Below are positions 42,997 through 54,392 of a stretch of 64,000 nt of DNA, piece after piece. The translations under genes and the position numbers were made by a program. The notes beneath the pieces are model-generated. The model was given only the letters and a program-made list of their open reading frames with translations, was not told the origin of the DNA and made no database searches. How positions within the stretch are numbered: the stretch's first letter is position 1; the number at the start of each line of letters is the position of its first letter. Source of the stretch: Ostrinia nubilalis (Eukaryota; Arthropoda; Insecta; Lepidoptera; Crambidae); NCBI RefSeq assembly GCF_963855985.1, contig NC_087111.1, positions 5,213,001-5,277,000 on the forward strand. The letters are read 5' to 3'.

Positions 42997-43643
42997 TAGA
43001 TAGATTTGATGAATTTATTGCTGCAAATAAGCGACAAAATATTGTTGTAACGTAAATAGAATGGTACTATGTTAAATTTTCAAATAGAGAGAAATAAGAA
43101 ATGTAGATTAATAATTTTGATAGAATTTAGTGAAAATCGAGCAGACGTTTCACTCTCTCATGTTTAATTTATTGTTAAAATTACTTATGCTTCAGTAAAT
43201 CAGTTAGGAATTTATCATTATAAAAACCAATTAGTTGTATGTAGGTAAGTACATTAGTTTGGTTTCTCAACTGAACATTTTACTTAAAATTCACCAAACA
43301 ACAACGTTTCATCTGTATCAAAATTAACTAAACCCCCGCTTAGGGACTGAATACTTCGCAAAACCACACAATCCAAAGCCCCAAAGTTTAACATATTTCA
43401 AAACATACTACGCAACATTGAAAACATTGAAAATCAACCTTATTACATCGACTACTGTACGAATTATGGAGGGCGAGCGGTGCTTCTTGCATTTTTGCTT
43501 GTAATAGTCGGTGGGCGCGAGTAGTGTGGTTGGGTACTTGTGCCGGCGTCACTAAGCGGAAATCTTGAGCTAATGCCCGTTTTCACCATCAAATATTAGG
43601 CTATGACGTTTTGAGTAGGACTTCAGCTGTCGTGCGTTTGCAA
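42997..43643. other. Anonymous DNA
   Basis: Nothing recognised. Confidence 0.5.
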
Positions 43644-43651
43644 GACCGCAT

Positions 43652-43938
43652 TGTTCGTTTCAGCTAAATGACGTCTACAGCTGGGCAAAGGATTTCACAA
43701 CGACTGGTCCTGTGCCGCCCGCCAGGCACCTCTTGCGACCTTCACCAGATAGTCGGTCCACCTAGTGGGCGGCCTGCCCGCACTATCTCTTCCGGCCAGT
43801 GGTCGTCACTCGAGAATTATCTGCCCCAACGGCCATCAGCTCTGCGAGCTATATGCCCCGCCCACTGCCACTTGATTTTTTTCTGCGGGCTATGTCGGTT
43901 ACTTCTCCTGCGGATCTCCTCATTTCTGATTCGATCAC
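43652..43938 (-). mobile_element. RTE-B fragment with 8-bp TSD
   Basis: GACCGCAT at 43644-43651 and 43939-43946. The minus strand holds the ORF end from RDRIRNEEI at the right edge to the tail at the left. It lacks part of the LGEAF codons near 43686. The GAAC tail is short. Confidence 0.87.
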
Positions 43939-43946
43939 GACCGCAT

Positions 43947-44274
43947 ACTAACTCGAGAATTGTAATTTTATTCCGGCGCGGTCCCGCAAACGGACGACCG
44001 ACGTCCGGCTCAAAACGTATTTGAAAGAGGTCTTAGTCGCTTTTTACGATATCCACGGGAAGGGTCCTGTTCGATTGTATAAGATGGATACATAGAAGGT
44101 TAAAAGTCCACAAAAATCTGTAGTTTATTGTGACGTCATCACAATGTACCCTTTTATTACAGGAAGTTTTCTCAAGGCATTATCCTTATAATGAATTTTC
44201 GTGGAAACAATATTTTTTTAAAGATTTAATAGTAATTTTTTATTGCACAAATTACTAATACTACCGTTAGCCCC
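43947..44274. other. Anonymous DNA with a retroposon scrap
   Basis: 44033-44078 (AGTCGCTTTTTACGATATCC, ACGGGAAGGG) resembles the CGTAAGAGGCGAC block of the 20045-20306 element, in the same orientation. Nothing else. Confidence 0.4.
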
Positions 44275-44411
44275 TCGTACTAAGCTAAATATGCTTGTGT
44301 CACGAGTGAGCACACCACAATAAATAGGCAAGCAGCGGCGGGGACCGAACCCGCGTTCCCCGATCACGAGTCGGCCAGCCCGACCCCTTCACCGTTCGGC
44401 TATCGTAGCTT
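44275..44411 (-). repeat. tRNA-derived SINE
   Basis: On the minus strand: GCTACGATAGCCGAACGGTG (A-box region), then CGACTCGTGATCGGGG in the anticodon position and a good B box GGGTTCGGTCCCCGCC. A non-tRNA body, TGCTTGCCTATTTATTGTGG, follows to about 44275. The acceptor stem does not close, so this is a SINE head and not a working tRNA gene. Confidence 0.7.
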
Positions 44412-44881
44412 CAAAGTTGAATACAATGTTCAGCTTATACGCAAAAAGAGTGTTAGATACTAAATTGTCAAATTGACATGTCTGCTTACTACAGTAACTA
44501 GGTAGGTATTATCGATTTACATCAGAGTAACTTAAAAAGCTATACCTACTTCACGATTTGAGTTATTGGCCAAATTACAGCGATAAATGTATTTCTATGG
44601 AAAACTGAATTTCACCTAAATAACTGTGAAATAATTAAAACCCTCAAAGAAAGTTAATTCTCAAAACACATATAAAATTCACAAAACGTGGAAATTTTAA
44701 TAATAACATGGCAACACCTTTGCGTTGTCAGATAAAGCCGCATAATTTCCCGCATTATGCAGCGGTCGCTGTCACAACGCGCGGGACATTTCTGACCGCA
44801 GACGGCAACGTCGCATGAGGTTAGGACGTGTTTATGACTGTGGCAATTTGTGGTGGACCTGAATCAACAAGTTTGTGGGAC
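44412..44881. other. Anonymous DNA
   Basis: Nothing recognised. Confidence 0.45.
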
Positions 44882-45668
44882 GGGATATCACATACGGGAC
44901 TATTCCCACCTCTCGTTCCTACCGCTGCAACTCCAGGATCTACAGCTTGACCGCCAATAAAAACCCAACCAGTGAAGGTCAAGTTTGACTCGGGGAAAGT
45001 TAACTGTCATTGGACCCGCAACGAAATTAATCAGAAGAACATAGGAGGAGTTCGAAGTTAAGGTTCGACTTCACAGGTGACAAACAAAGGTTTAGTAGCC
45101 TTTAAGAAAAGATATGCACCACGGACAATAAATATCAATTAAGGGGACCTATCTCATTAGATAAAAATATTATTGGCAGGTAGCTAATAGCTCATTAGCT
45201 ATTAGCTGCCAATAATATTTTTCACAAAATCGGTGTAATAAATTGCAAAGATGTATTTTGTATTGAATTAAGCATTATGTAACGTTCATGTTTCCAAAGA
45301 CCCACATGGGATATGATGGGATACCACATGGGGCAATTACATTACGACGGGACTGTCCCACCTCTCACTGCAAGTCCGTGTAGACAAGATTTACAGCTTG
45401 ATCACCAATAAAAACCCAAACTAAAGGCTAAGTTTGTCCCGGTTTCTCACCTCTAGTTCTCACCGCTGCAACTCCTGTGTCCTCCTACAACTTGATTGTT
45501 AATAAAATCCCAAACGGTAAAGGCTAAGTTGATCCCAGTTTCTTACCTTTTGTTCCCGCCGCTGCAACTCATCCTGTGTCAAGATATGAATCTGGAGGTC
45601 AAGTTTGTCCTGGGTATACATTAAACTGTTATTGGACATATTTAAGGTGGTGTTTGAGTTATGTATAC
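44882..45668 (+). repeat. Dispersed repeat F copy 2 and degenerate tandem units
   Basis: 44882-45072 is near-identical to 37903-38096. From about 45340 to 45668 at least three degenerate units of roughly 100 bp follow, each with a CCCACCTCT or CTCACCTCT-like start, an ACCGCTGCAACTC block, a TACAGCTTGAT block, AATAAAA(A/T)CCCAAAC and AAGTTTGTCC. The terminal block CTGTTATTGGACATA echoes CTGTCATTGGACCCG of the full copy. Confidence 0.7.
45163..45222. repeat. Compact hairpin
   Basis: 45163-45192 pairs with 45197-45222 around loop CATT (TAGCTAATAGCT / AGCTATTAGCT, TATTGGCAG / CTGCCAATA). One bulge. Function unknown; may be a chance or replication-derived palindrome. Confidence 0.6.
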
Positions 45669-46261
45669 TGCCCTCCAAAAAATATCCCTAAAGCAAGATG
45701 ACAGCAGAGTAGACGTTTTCGAAAAGATAGTTATCATAGATCTCACTATTACATCAATACAAAACTTTTTCCTCTTATTACGTAACCCTTTATGAGTACA
45801 TTAGTAACACCCAGACAAAACAAAAAGCATCTGTACAAAACAAAACGCGAATGTAAACACATCTCTACATTGTGACCGCAGCCACCAATGTAGGTCGCAT
45901 CCGCTGCAAACTTCGACAATATTGTCCAATCGTCATATTGTTGGCAACACTTGGCGAGTATTGGAAAAGGTCCTTCTTTGACATTTGGAACAATAAGCGC
46001 GGATTGGGACCGCGTGTTTTGGCCAATATGATATACACAGTGTAATAAATGTCCAGAGATATTTATTTATTATTTATTTATTTACATCAACATTTCATTG
46101 TCATTACAGGAATCCCATTGCGACAGTGAACACAATACGTAAACACTAAACATACACAATATTTAACTAAATAATAATAATAACATCTTTTTAAATTGGC
46201 TAAAAGACATAATTATTTTTCTTAGTCTATTTTTAATACTGGCGAAATCTAAATAATAACT
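45669..46261. other. Anonymous DNA
   Basis: GTGTAATAAATGTCCAGAGAT near 46041 recurs near 46472 in altered form, bracketing repeat D. Otherwise nothing. Confidence 0.45.
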
Positions 46262-46455
46262 CAAAGGTGACTGCCTGACTGGCTGACATAGTGATCTATC
46301 AAAGCACAGCCCAAACCACTGGACGGATCGGGCTGAAATTTGGCATGCAGGTAGATGTTATGACGTAGGCATCCGCTAAGAAAGGATTTTACGAAACTCC
46401 ACCCCTAAGGGGGTAAAACGGGATCCACGCGTACGAAGTTGCGGGCGGCCACTAG
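46262..46455 (-). repeat. Repeat D, minus copy
   Basis: Reversed, it reads CCGCCCGCAACTTCGTACGC, GGATCCCGTTTTACCCCC, then CCAAATTTCAGCCCGATCCG. Matches 32138-32320 and 49566-49760 over the first half. Confidence 0.7.
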
Positions 46456-47379
46456 TATGATATAGGTACACAGTGTAATAAAAGTCCAGAGATTATAACA
46501 CTGGCTAAATGAGACTCTACTTTTGAGAACTAATACCTTAATGAGTGTTATTTATAGACTCTATGTATCTTTTTTAGCTAAGTCTAGTTCTGGGAATTCT
46601 AATCTACTCACGAGATTTAATACATAAATTAGTGCTATTTAAGAAATCTTAAACCTAATTTAGAAAACATGCTAATTTATTTTAAAGTAAGTAAAAATAT
46701 CAACATATTTTAATTAAAATGGATTTTGAATCCGCAAGTGCATCTGACGTTTTAGTTTGCTATGTGAACCACCAGGCTGTTTTTGGCTTAATTTTATCTT
46801 TAAAATATTTGCAAAGGGATATTATTATGTAGGCATTTAAAGATAACTCCAAAGTTCTCCAAATCCTTTTGACACGATTCCGCTCTTAATATTTCAGAAC
46901 AATACTCGTAAGCCGACAAAGCACAAATTACTTTTCACAACATTTATCGTGTGTGTCGTATCTTTGTCATTCTTTTGTCTTTTCCTTTGAACATTATAGG
47001 AATTTTCATAAGATAGGAATGTTTCCTCGTCGGTTTAATTAGAAGTTTCGATACGACAAAGCAATAATGTCACTTAATATTTAGATCCATTATGTTGTAG
47101 AAGACCACTTACTAGGGACCGTATATTTACAAACAGTAGATATACAGAATTAAAACAATTAATTAAAATCTTAGCTTTCTCTGTAATTATTAATGAACCA
47201 TTCATTAGAAGAAAAAAACATTTTAATTGGATTCACTAACGATCGTCTTTATCTAATTGGTATTAGGATTTCAGTATTTATTATGAAGGTTTATTTTTTA
47301 TTTAAAGACTTTATTGCACACACAACAATGTTCAGTACAAAGAGGCGAGCTTAATGCCATAAGTCATTTTCTACCAGCT
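46456..47379. other. Anonymous AT-rich DNA
   Basis: Nothing recognised. Confidence 0.5.
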
Positions 47380-49090
47380 GACCTTGAGCAAAACAGAGAT
47401 ATTGAGTAGGCGGTGCCAAAAAGCTACAAAAATGTACACGGGTCGTTCTACTTTTAAGGTCTTAACCATGAAAAAAAATAAAGAAAGCTATTTAGTACAT
47501 TTCATACGACTGAAATGTAGGAAAATTACCATAGATTCGGTATCTGTAGACCAGCAGCTCAGTTTTTTATCAAAACTTATATTTTTTTGCGTTTTACTAG
47601 ACTAAGATGGAAAAAAATGTATCCTTCGTCACGAAATTCAGTTGTTTAAAACTCGATAAATTAAAAGAAATTTCAATAGATATTTGCATTTATTATTACA
47701 AAATCTCAGCTTAAATCAGTCTTGGACAATTGGTAGTTAATCGTTATTTAATCAGGTAACAATTCCATAAAATTCAACAGTTTGTCCCTTTCGTCACATT
47801 TACACCTTTAAAACTTAACCAAAATCAATTATTTTTCTCTTTTATAAAGTTATATTGAAAAAGTAGTATTACACACTAAAAACCAAGTATTACACGACAT
47901 AGAATGAGTTACAAAAAGAGTCAACACTCGCATTTTTGTTGTTTAAGAGATAATATTTATTAGGGGACGAGATCAAACTCTTCGTTACGAAGGAGACGTA
48001 AATGTGATGAAGTAGACATCTAACAATTAATAATCAATCTAACTTGAAAACTAATGAGTGTCTCAGCCATTTTTCATTAAGCAGGGGCATATCTTTGCTT
48101 ATTACTAAAATAGATAATGAAAAATATGAGGAAAATCAGCAAAAACCTACACAAATAGGAACTGAAACTAAGAGTATTAAGGAAAAAAAAACATTTCAAG
48201 AACTGCTTCAACTGGTTTACTAAACAAATACAAAATTCGTATACCTTTTTCTGAGGTGTTTTTAGTATTCTTAACATATTATCTAACTGCACAAAGGACA
48301 CATCGTTTAGGTGTAGGATCACCTGTTACGAAGGATACGTGTGACGAAGTATACAATTTTCCAAAAAGATCAATAATAATCGTAAATAACGATCATTTGG
48401 ATCGAAAACTATACTTTATCTTAAAGATTACATAAAAACAAATAATGTTTACAGTAAAACAATTTAAAATTCGTTAATTAAATACCAAAAACCGCTGTGA
48501 CTAAGGATACGCCCAATAAACACACGCCGCCCGTTTTCGTGCTTGATGTAAAAGAAGTGACAAGCTGGCTATGTTAAACACTTGATTTGAGTTTCGTTCT
48601 ATACTCTATGGTCTATGGCCTTTCGTTTTACTAAAAAACGTGATCAACTCACGTACTTTTTAAGAACTTATGTTATTATTTGACTGTTCGTGACGATGGA
48701 TACTCCAATTTTCGGGACAATCTTTCGTCACACCAAAAAAATATATTTTTACAGATAAATAAAATTAAACTTTGTAGTTACCATGTTTAACAATGTATAT
48801 CTCTTTTTATTTAAAAATAATTGTGTGGCTTCAACAAATTATTTCTAAAAAACGTAATAGTTCTAAGCAACACCTAATGGGGACATGCCGTTTTAGCTTT
48901 GTTATAAAAGTTTGAAGTCATTTTTTTAACACAGTTAAATTGTAATTGAAACTTAGTGTAACTAGATAATCTAAACAGGTGTTATTAACTTTATTTAAAT
49001 AAAATAAATGATAGTTTCTTCATTTTGTATTAAGTATTAACCTTCGTTATTGTGGGGACAACCTTATTTTTGTGATGGACTCTAAAAGTA
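47380..49090. other. Region with a recurring CTTCGTNAC motif, unexplained
   Basis: The motif TCGT(C/T)AC, often within ATCCTTCGTNAC or its complement GTNACGAAGGATAC, appears near 47624, 47791, 47981-47995, 48324-48352 (twice, inverted), 48495, 48690, 48724 and 49043. In unselected AT-rich DNA this density is not expected. No terminal repeats or frame tie the copies together; frames of 73 and 81 codons here are not recognised. It may be a decayed non-autonomous transposon with internal subrepeats. Confidence 0.4.
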
Positions 49091-49565
49091 GAACCACCCA
49101 CACAATATAATTCCTTATGCTCGCGATTTCGTCCACGTGGAAATAGAAAATAAAAATATTTTTTTAAATCTGACCAGTAGTTCCTAAGATTAGCGCTTTC
49201 AATCAAACAAACTTTTCAGCTTTATAATATTAGTATAGAACTGATGTAGGTCTGGCGTTCACTCGCTCTTAGTTCATTAGATATGTACCTACACACCACC
49301 TTTTTTGTTTCAAAATAGCACTTATAACAATTACTACATATAAGAGGTACCATACTGTTACTGTGCTTTGGTCTGAACATTCTGCAACAATGTTTTCACC
49401 TATCAAGTTAGCTTACATTTAAATTATAACGTATTGTTGCGACTAACATAAGTAGGACAGCCGTGGGGAGTGGTGTGAAATCATGTACACTAGGGCTTTA
49501 GCTGTGCTTTTTTATGGAAAAAGCACTGTCAGGCTGGTAAGCCTTTTTGTTGTTTATTCCATAAC
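49091..49565. other. Short retroposon tail in anonymous DNA
   Basis: 49116-49240 (GCTCGCGATTTCGTCCACG, TAGTTCCTAAGATTAGCGC, TTTATAATATTAGTATAGA) is a shortened copy of the tail at 39424-39651. Confidence 0.6.
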
Positions 49566-49760
49566 TAGCAACCGCCCGCGACTTCGTATGCGTGGATCCC
49601 GTTTTACCCCCTTAGGAGTGGAGTTTCGAAAAATCCAGTCTTATTGAGCACCCACAGCACCCACATTCTAAAAGGAACCCAAAAATTTGCAAAATTTGAG
49701 ACTCCTAGCACTTGTAGTTTCTGAGAATTCGTGATGAGTGAGTGAGTCAGTGACAAGTAT
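49566..49760 (+). repeat. Repeat D, plus copy
   Basis: ACTAGCAACCGCCCGCGACT, GGATCCCGTTTTACCCCC, TCTTATTGAGCACCC, ending in GTGAGTGAGTCAGTGAC-type short repeats. Confidence 0.72.
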
Positions 49761-50215
49761 ACAATGTATATCATAACATGATTAACTAAGTAGGTATAAT
49801 ATAAAGTATACAATCAAGGTCTTTCAAACTGGAACAAAAGAAAGCAGCGGTTGCTTAAAAACTATAGTAAAAAACATATGTCCCAAAATGTTAATCTCTA
49901 TACAACATTTTAACAAAAATACTCCCACATTTTCCACTCGACAAAAGGACCTCCCTAATAAATCGCCGCAGTCCTGTTTAATTACAAAATGGAATGTAAT
50001 TCCAAAATAAAAACGTACGAACAAAAGACAATCTGAGTATACAGGCTGAATTTGCAACCAGTGTCCAAAATTCCAGGATCGATTCGGGTAGGTACGTAAA
50101 GATTTTTTTTTCATATTTAATTCTTTTTAACAGCTGCGCGCGGATTCAAAATTGGCTAACGTAGATAATTTACTTTGTTCATAGAAAAATACGTACATTG
50201 AGTTAACTGCAAAGC
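49761..50215. other. Anonymous DNA
   Basis: Nothing recognised. Confidence 0.45.
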
Positions 50216-50340
50216 TTAGGCTGAGTTGCACCACCTAACTTTGACCGTAACTGTAACGATAACCGGTGATTTTTGTATGGAGTTTGATAGATTTTTGACG
50301 TTTGTCAAAGTTAAAGTAAGATTGTGCAACCCAGCCTTAA
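50216..50340. repeat. MITE family M2, copy 3
   Basis: TTAGGCTGAGTTGCACCACC to TGCAACCCAGCCTTAA; opposite orientation to copies 1 and 2, 125 bp. Confidence 0.82.
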
Positions 50341-51767
50341 TAGACATAATGATGCGCGAAAATAAGATTTTAATACTTAAGATAAATGGACACCTGCGAA
50401 TTAGATTTTTATTAATATTTTTATTGCGACCACGATTAAAAATAATTAAGATAAAGTAGTATTGTTAAATTGTTCTATAGAGCTAATTTAAAAAATGGAT
50501 ACTGTTTACAATGTCACCCTGTATTTGTCCCGCAAACACGATTTATTTTATCACAATAGACTTCTGTCAAACCAACGCGAACGCGAGTGTGACGATAAAT
50601 CCAGCCAAAACGTAATTGTATTTATTAGGATAATGTCGTTCATTCTGCTCAACGCAAAATGGTGTGATTCTTCCAGGCAGAGCCACATCAAAATCAATTT
50701 TGTTCGAGATTCAAACGACCTGTTACCAGTATTTCAAATATTAGGGCCTTGAGAAAAAGAGTCTTCCAGCGACTTGGCCGACTTTAGCTTGGTCCACGGG
50801 CCAAGAGGACGGATTTAATTTTTTAATTTTTTTTTTCATATTTAATTATTTTTATTATATGATATTTTTATATGAAAAAATATAATATGTGTGTATATTA
50901 TTTTCTTTGCGTACATCGATTTGTAAATTTTGTAATTGATTCTGAGTCGCTTCTAAAAATTTGGACCTTGATTGCAAATTCACCCTGTATAAAGAACTAT
51001 CCAACCCTAAAAAAGAATTAGGTAAAAAAAAACTTTTACTATATTCGTATTAGGTATTTGATGTTAAAACTTCAAAATAACTAGCAATGAAAGTTTATAA
51101 TGACAATGATATCTGAAAAGCCAAGTTAATACGTAGCTTATTTGATTTCTCTGTGAAAAAAAAAATTCTAAGGTTTTCAAGTGGTCCCACTAGAAAATGT
51201 CACACAAAAATATGGAGCGGACACTCGAGTTGACTTTTCGAATAACAAATCGTTTCATTTGTACGATGGCCAATTAGTTGGAATTTATTTGTTCATTTGG
51301 ACCGGGCAATATTTTTGGAGTTGGGATTCAATAAAATGTAAAATTCCAATTTATTAATTTAATTAATTTAGATGTTAGGAGCTCGAGCAGTTTAAAGTTA
51401 AAAGAAAAGGATTTTTAATTCACTCAATTTATATCTCTGTTGTTTGTGTTGTGTTTTTTTAATACAGATTTTATTTTATTAGGAAACGTTTTGGTTCCTT
51501 AAAAAAGTATTATTGCTCTGACGAATTATACAGTTAGCGGATCAAGAGCCAAGCTAATAGACTAAGAACTAGTGAACGCCAGACCTTCGTCATTTTATAA
51601 AAGCTGGAAGTGTCTCAGCGTATGCTCCCAATATAGGATAAAATGTTGGTGAATCATGTAGTTTGGGTCATCGTGGCTTTGGCAGCTATCCTAAAAAAAC
51701 TGGCTGGCAAGGAGTTGGAACTCTCAAAACTGTCTGGCTGATGAGGAAACTACTTCTAATTATCGCC
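50341..51767. other. Anonymous DNA
   Basis: An 85-codon plus frame (50495-50752) has mixed composition but no recognisable family; it could be chance. No repeats matched. Confidence 0.5.
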
Positions 51768-51905
51768 TTAATATAGATAGTTTGAGTCCCGGGAAAGGAC
51801 ATAGGATAGTTTTTATCCCGGTTTTTGAAACAGGGACGCGTGAGGCAGAGTTTTTCTGTGACAGACAAAATTCCATGCGGGCGAAGCCGAGGGCGGAAAA
51901 CTATT
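51768..51905 (-). repeat. LINE/SINE tail repeat, minus copy
   Basis: Reversed, it reads AGTTTTCCGCCCTCGGCTTC, GTCTGTCACAGAAAAAC, TATCCTATGTCCTTTCCC. Same family as 22452-22715, without its microsatellite. Confidence 0.75.
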
Positions 51906-52826
51906 AGTAGTCTATAACAAAGGAAATGATGAAGACCCCTTTTTATACACCAGTATTATTTGAGTAATAACCTGAAGAACCTGTAATTCATACTTCATCA
52001 TAAAAAGCAATGAGGGCCTTTGATGTGGAGTCGTTTATGAAAAGAACTAAAGAAAAGGTTCAATCAACCTTCTTTGTCCTACACCCTCCTAAATTCGTGC
52101 TTTTCTAATAAATACGCCTACTAAATGTAACTGAACTTCTAATGGATGGCAATCAACTTTTTTCTAACTCAACTGTTTTTGTCTAGGGTTGCCAGACTGA
52201 ATTATTACGAATGTGGGACCTTCTTACGTAATTGCGAGCACGATTTTCAATATAGCAAGGAAAATTAAAAGAAATACTAAGATATAATGCAGATATAATT
52301 ATTATTTGAATTATGGTAAAAGATTGGCACTACTATTATATTGGGTTAGCCTGTAACAATAGTAAATGTGTGTGTATGTAAATAAATAAATAATTTCTTT
52401 CTTTCAAATAATATTATTTACCATTTTGTATTTACACAAACTTGTAGGTTCAAAGACAATGATATTTTTTAGGGAATCAAGTTATTTTGGCATGAACATT
52501 CCGTACCTTTCTGGTATTTCTAGATACTTCTAATATTAAGAGCCGTTTATATTAACTTGGAAAAAATAGAAACTTCTCGGAGGAAGAGTTGGTGTAACTA
52601 TTAATAGAGTGAAGTTTACGATATTATTAAAGTGAGCAGATTTATTTTTATTTTTATTTAGAGACTATTAACACAAAAAATATTTTAGTACTAACCTTCC
52701 TCCTTCTCAATTTGCAGAAATATAAATTGCTTTGACTAATAGTACAAATAGAGGAAAATTAATGTTACAGCATTGAGATGAAAAAAATTGAAGCACCGTA
52801 GTCGATTCTTTTGCCCGAGATACATA
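51906..52826. other. Anonymous AT-rich DNA
   Basis: Nothing recognised. Confidence 0.5.
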
Positions 52827-53162
52827 AGGCTAGATTTTCTATCTAGCAACTAACTTGTAGCTCCAAGCTAGAAAAGCTGGTACTTTGGGCCATGTCTTTA
52901 GCTTGCAGAATTGCTAGCGGGCTGGAAGACGTAGCGTGGGCAGGCCTCCTACTAGGTGGACCGACGATCTGGTAAAGGTCCCGGCAAGAACCTGGATGCG
53001 GGCAGCGCAGGACCGTTCATTATGGAAAGCCTTGGGGGAGGCTTTTGTCCAGCAGTGGACGTCGTTTGGCTGAAACGAACGAACGTATACGGAACTACTA
53101 AAGCTATTGTTTATAGATACAAGAAGCCAAAAACTAGATGGCCTAGCTCGAAAATCTAGCCT
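52827..53162. repeat. Possible MITE hosting an RTE-B insertion
   Basis: AGGCTAGATTTT at 52827-52838 pairs with AAAATCTAGCCT at 53151-53162. Inner CTAGC motifs repeat on both sides. The RTE-B copy lies between, so the MITE, if real, is the older layer and was about 165 bp. Confidence 0.45.
52918..53085 (+). mobile_element. RTE-B 3' end, reference-quality copy
   Basis: Starts at CGGGCTGGAAGACGTAGCG (RAGRRSVGRPP region) and runs without frameshift through the GRPPTRWTDDL and KVPARTW-type codons in the element frame. It ends CAGTGGACGTCGTTTGGC, TGA at 53071-53073, tail AACGAACGAACG. It shows that family B, like A, has no 3' UTR apart from the microsatellite. Confidence 0.9.
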
Positions 53163-53584
53163 CGTATATAATGTGTAACAAACACAGCATGTAGGCTCCC
53201 TAACATTCCTACACGACACAAACTATCAAGACAAAACGTGACCAGCTCGCAACACGATTTTTCTTCGTGGACCCTTCAACTCTTTGCCATTCCAAACTGG
53301 ACTCTACCACAACCACTTAAGATGCTGCTACGATTGCGGTTAGCAAAGAAATGGGTACATGAGACAAGATTAAAACGCCTGTACAGATGGAGATAAATGT
53401 CAGCCATTCATATCTAGGCCCTTTGGATTGAATAAGTGATGAAAACTCTCTACAATCGGGAATAAGTTGCTGCTATTAGAGACATAGTCGTAATAAGTCT
53501 TGTTGGTTAAGGGAGTTGCTGCTGATTTATTTATTTTCAAATAAATAAAATAACTGGACAACCAACAAGATAGACACAAACAGA
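53163..53584. other. Anonymous DNA
   Basis: Nothing recognised. Confidence 0.45.
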
Positions 53585-53737
53585 GTTCTGGCAACTCTCG
53601 AAGGTGAGTGAGTTTGACTTGTATGTGTACGTGTACATGCACATAACGATAGTGTAATGTCTATCAAAACTTTACACAAACGAACAGTAGCGAGCCACCA
53701 CACATGTAAAGCTCACTCGCCTTCGTGAATTGCAACA
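53585..53737. repeat. MITE family M4, copy 2
   Basis: GTTCTGGCAACTCTCGAAGG on the left pairs with the 53707-53737 end. The core AACGAACAGTAGCGAGCC is shared with 19850-20014. Confidence 0.75.
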
Positions 53738-53900
53738 AATATACAAGCAAAAGGAATACATGAAATACTTTGCTTTACCATGGACCAAGATTGACATGTG
53801 ACTCTATACTTACCATCGCTCATCGTAGCTTAAAATTAAATTACCTTTGATGTTAGCTAAGTATTTCTTTAGGTTGGTATATGGTTGGTGCATGATTTTT

Positions 53901-53985
53901 TACATGTCGTCTACTAGGATCCCCCATACCGATCCCCCAGGGAATCCCCGTGAACTCATAGGGGACTCCTAGTGGACGACATGTA
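53901..53985. repeat. 85-bp hairpin, MITE or small-RNA-like
   Basis: 53901-53927 (TACATGTCGTCTACTAGGAT) pairs with 53958-53985 with few mismatches. The loop is about 30 nt and contains GATCCCCCAGGGAATC, itself partly palindromic. Size and pairing would suit a pre-miRNA-like fold, but the perfect outer arms make a tiny MITE more likely. Confidence 0.6.
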
Positions 53986-54049
53986 TTTTTATGTGTGTTA
54001 AATGAATATTCTGTAGTTTAGTGACTTTATGATTTCAATTTTTTACTTC

Positions 54050-54392
54050 GCATTGAGCAAAGGCATGTCGTCCACTGCTGGACAAAGGCTTCCTCCAAAG
54101 GCATCTTCCATGGATTTCTACTAAGACCAATCCTGTGCTACCCGTATCTAGGTACTTCCCGAGTTTGACTTTTTATTCATTGCGAAGCTCTTGGTCTGCA
54201 TCTCACCTGATGGAGAGTGATGATCACTGATCATACAATCTCTTACTATTACTGGTCATAAGATTTAAGATGGGGCATACTTCGTTCTTTTCAGCTAAAT
54301 GTCGTCCACTGCTGGACAAAGGCCTCCCCCAAGGATTTCCACAATGACCGGTCCTGCGCTGCCCGCATCCAGGTACCTCCCGCGACCTTCAC
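54050..54392 (-). mobile_element. Two RTE-B 3' ends in a row plus a short repeat
   Basis: 54050-54165 is a worn minus-strand RTE-B end (ATGTCGTCCACTGCTGGAC, CCGTATCTAGGTACTTCCC). 54278-54392 is a clean one (TCGTTCTTTTCAGC, GTCGTCCACTGCTGGAC, CCCGCATCCAGGTACC). 54173-54222 between them (CTCTTGGTCTGCATCTCACC) is the short block also found at 40848-40915. The different wear of the two RTE-B copies implies separate insertions. Confidence 0.8.

Noticed and set aside
44330..44411. Functional tRNA gene on minus
   Set aside because: A and B boxes present, but the acceptor stem does not close and SINE body sequence follows.
50495..50752. 85-codon frame as a host exon
   Set aside because: No recognisable family, no convincing splice sites at its edges, and no conservation data.
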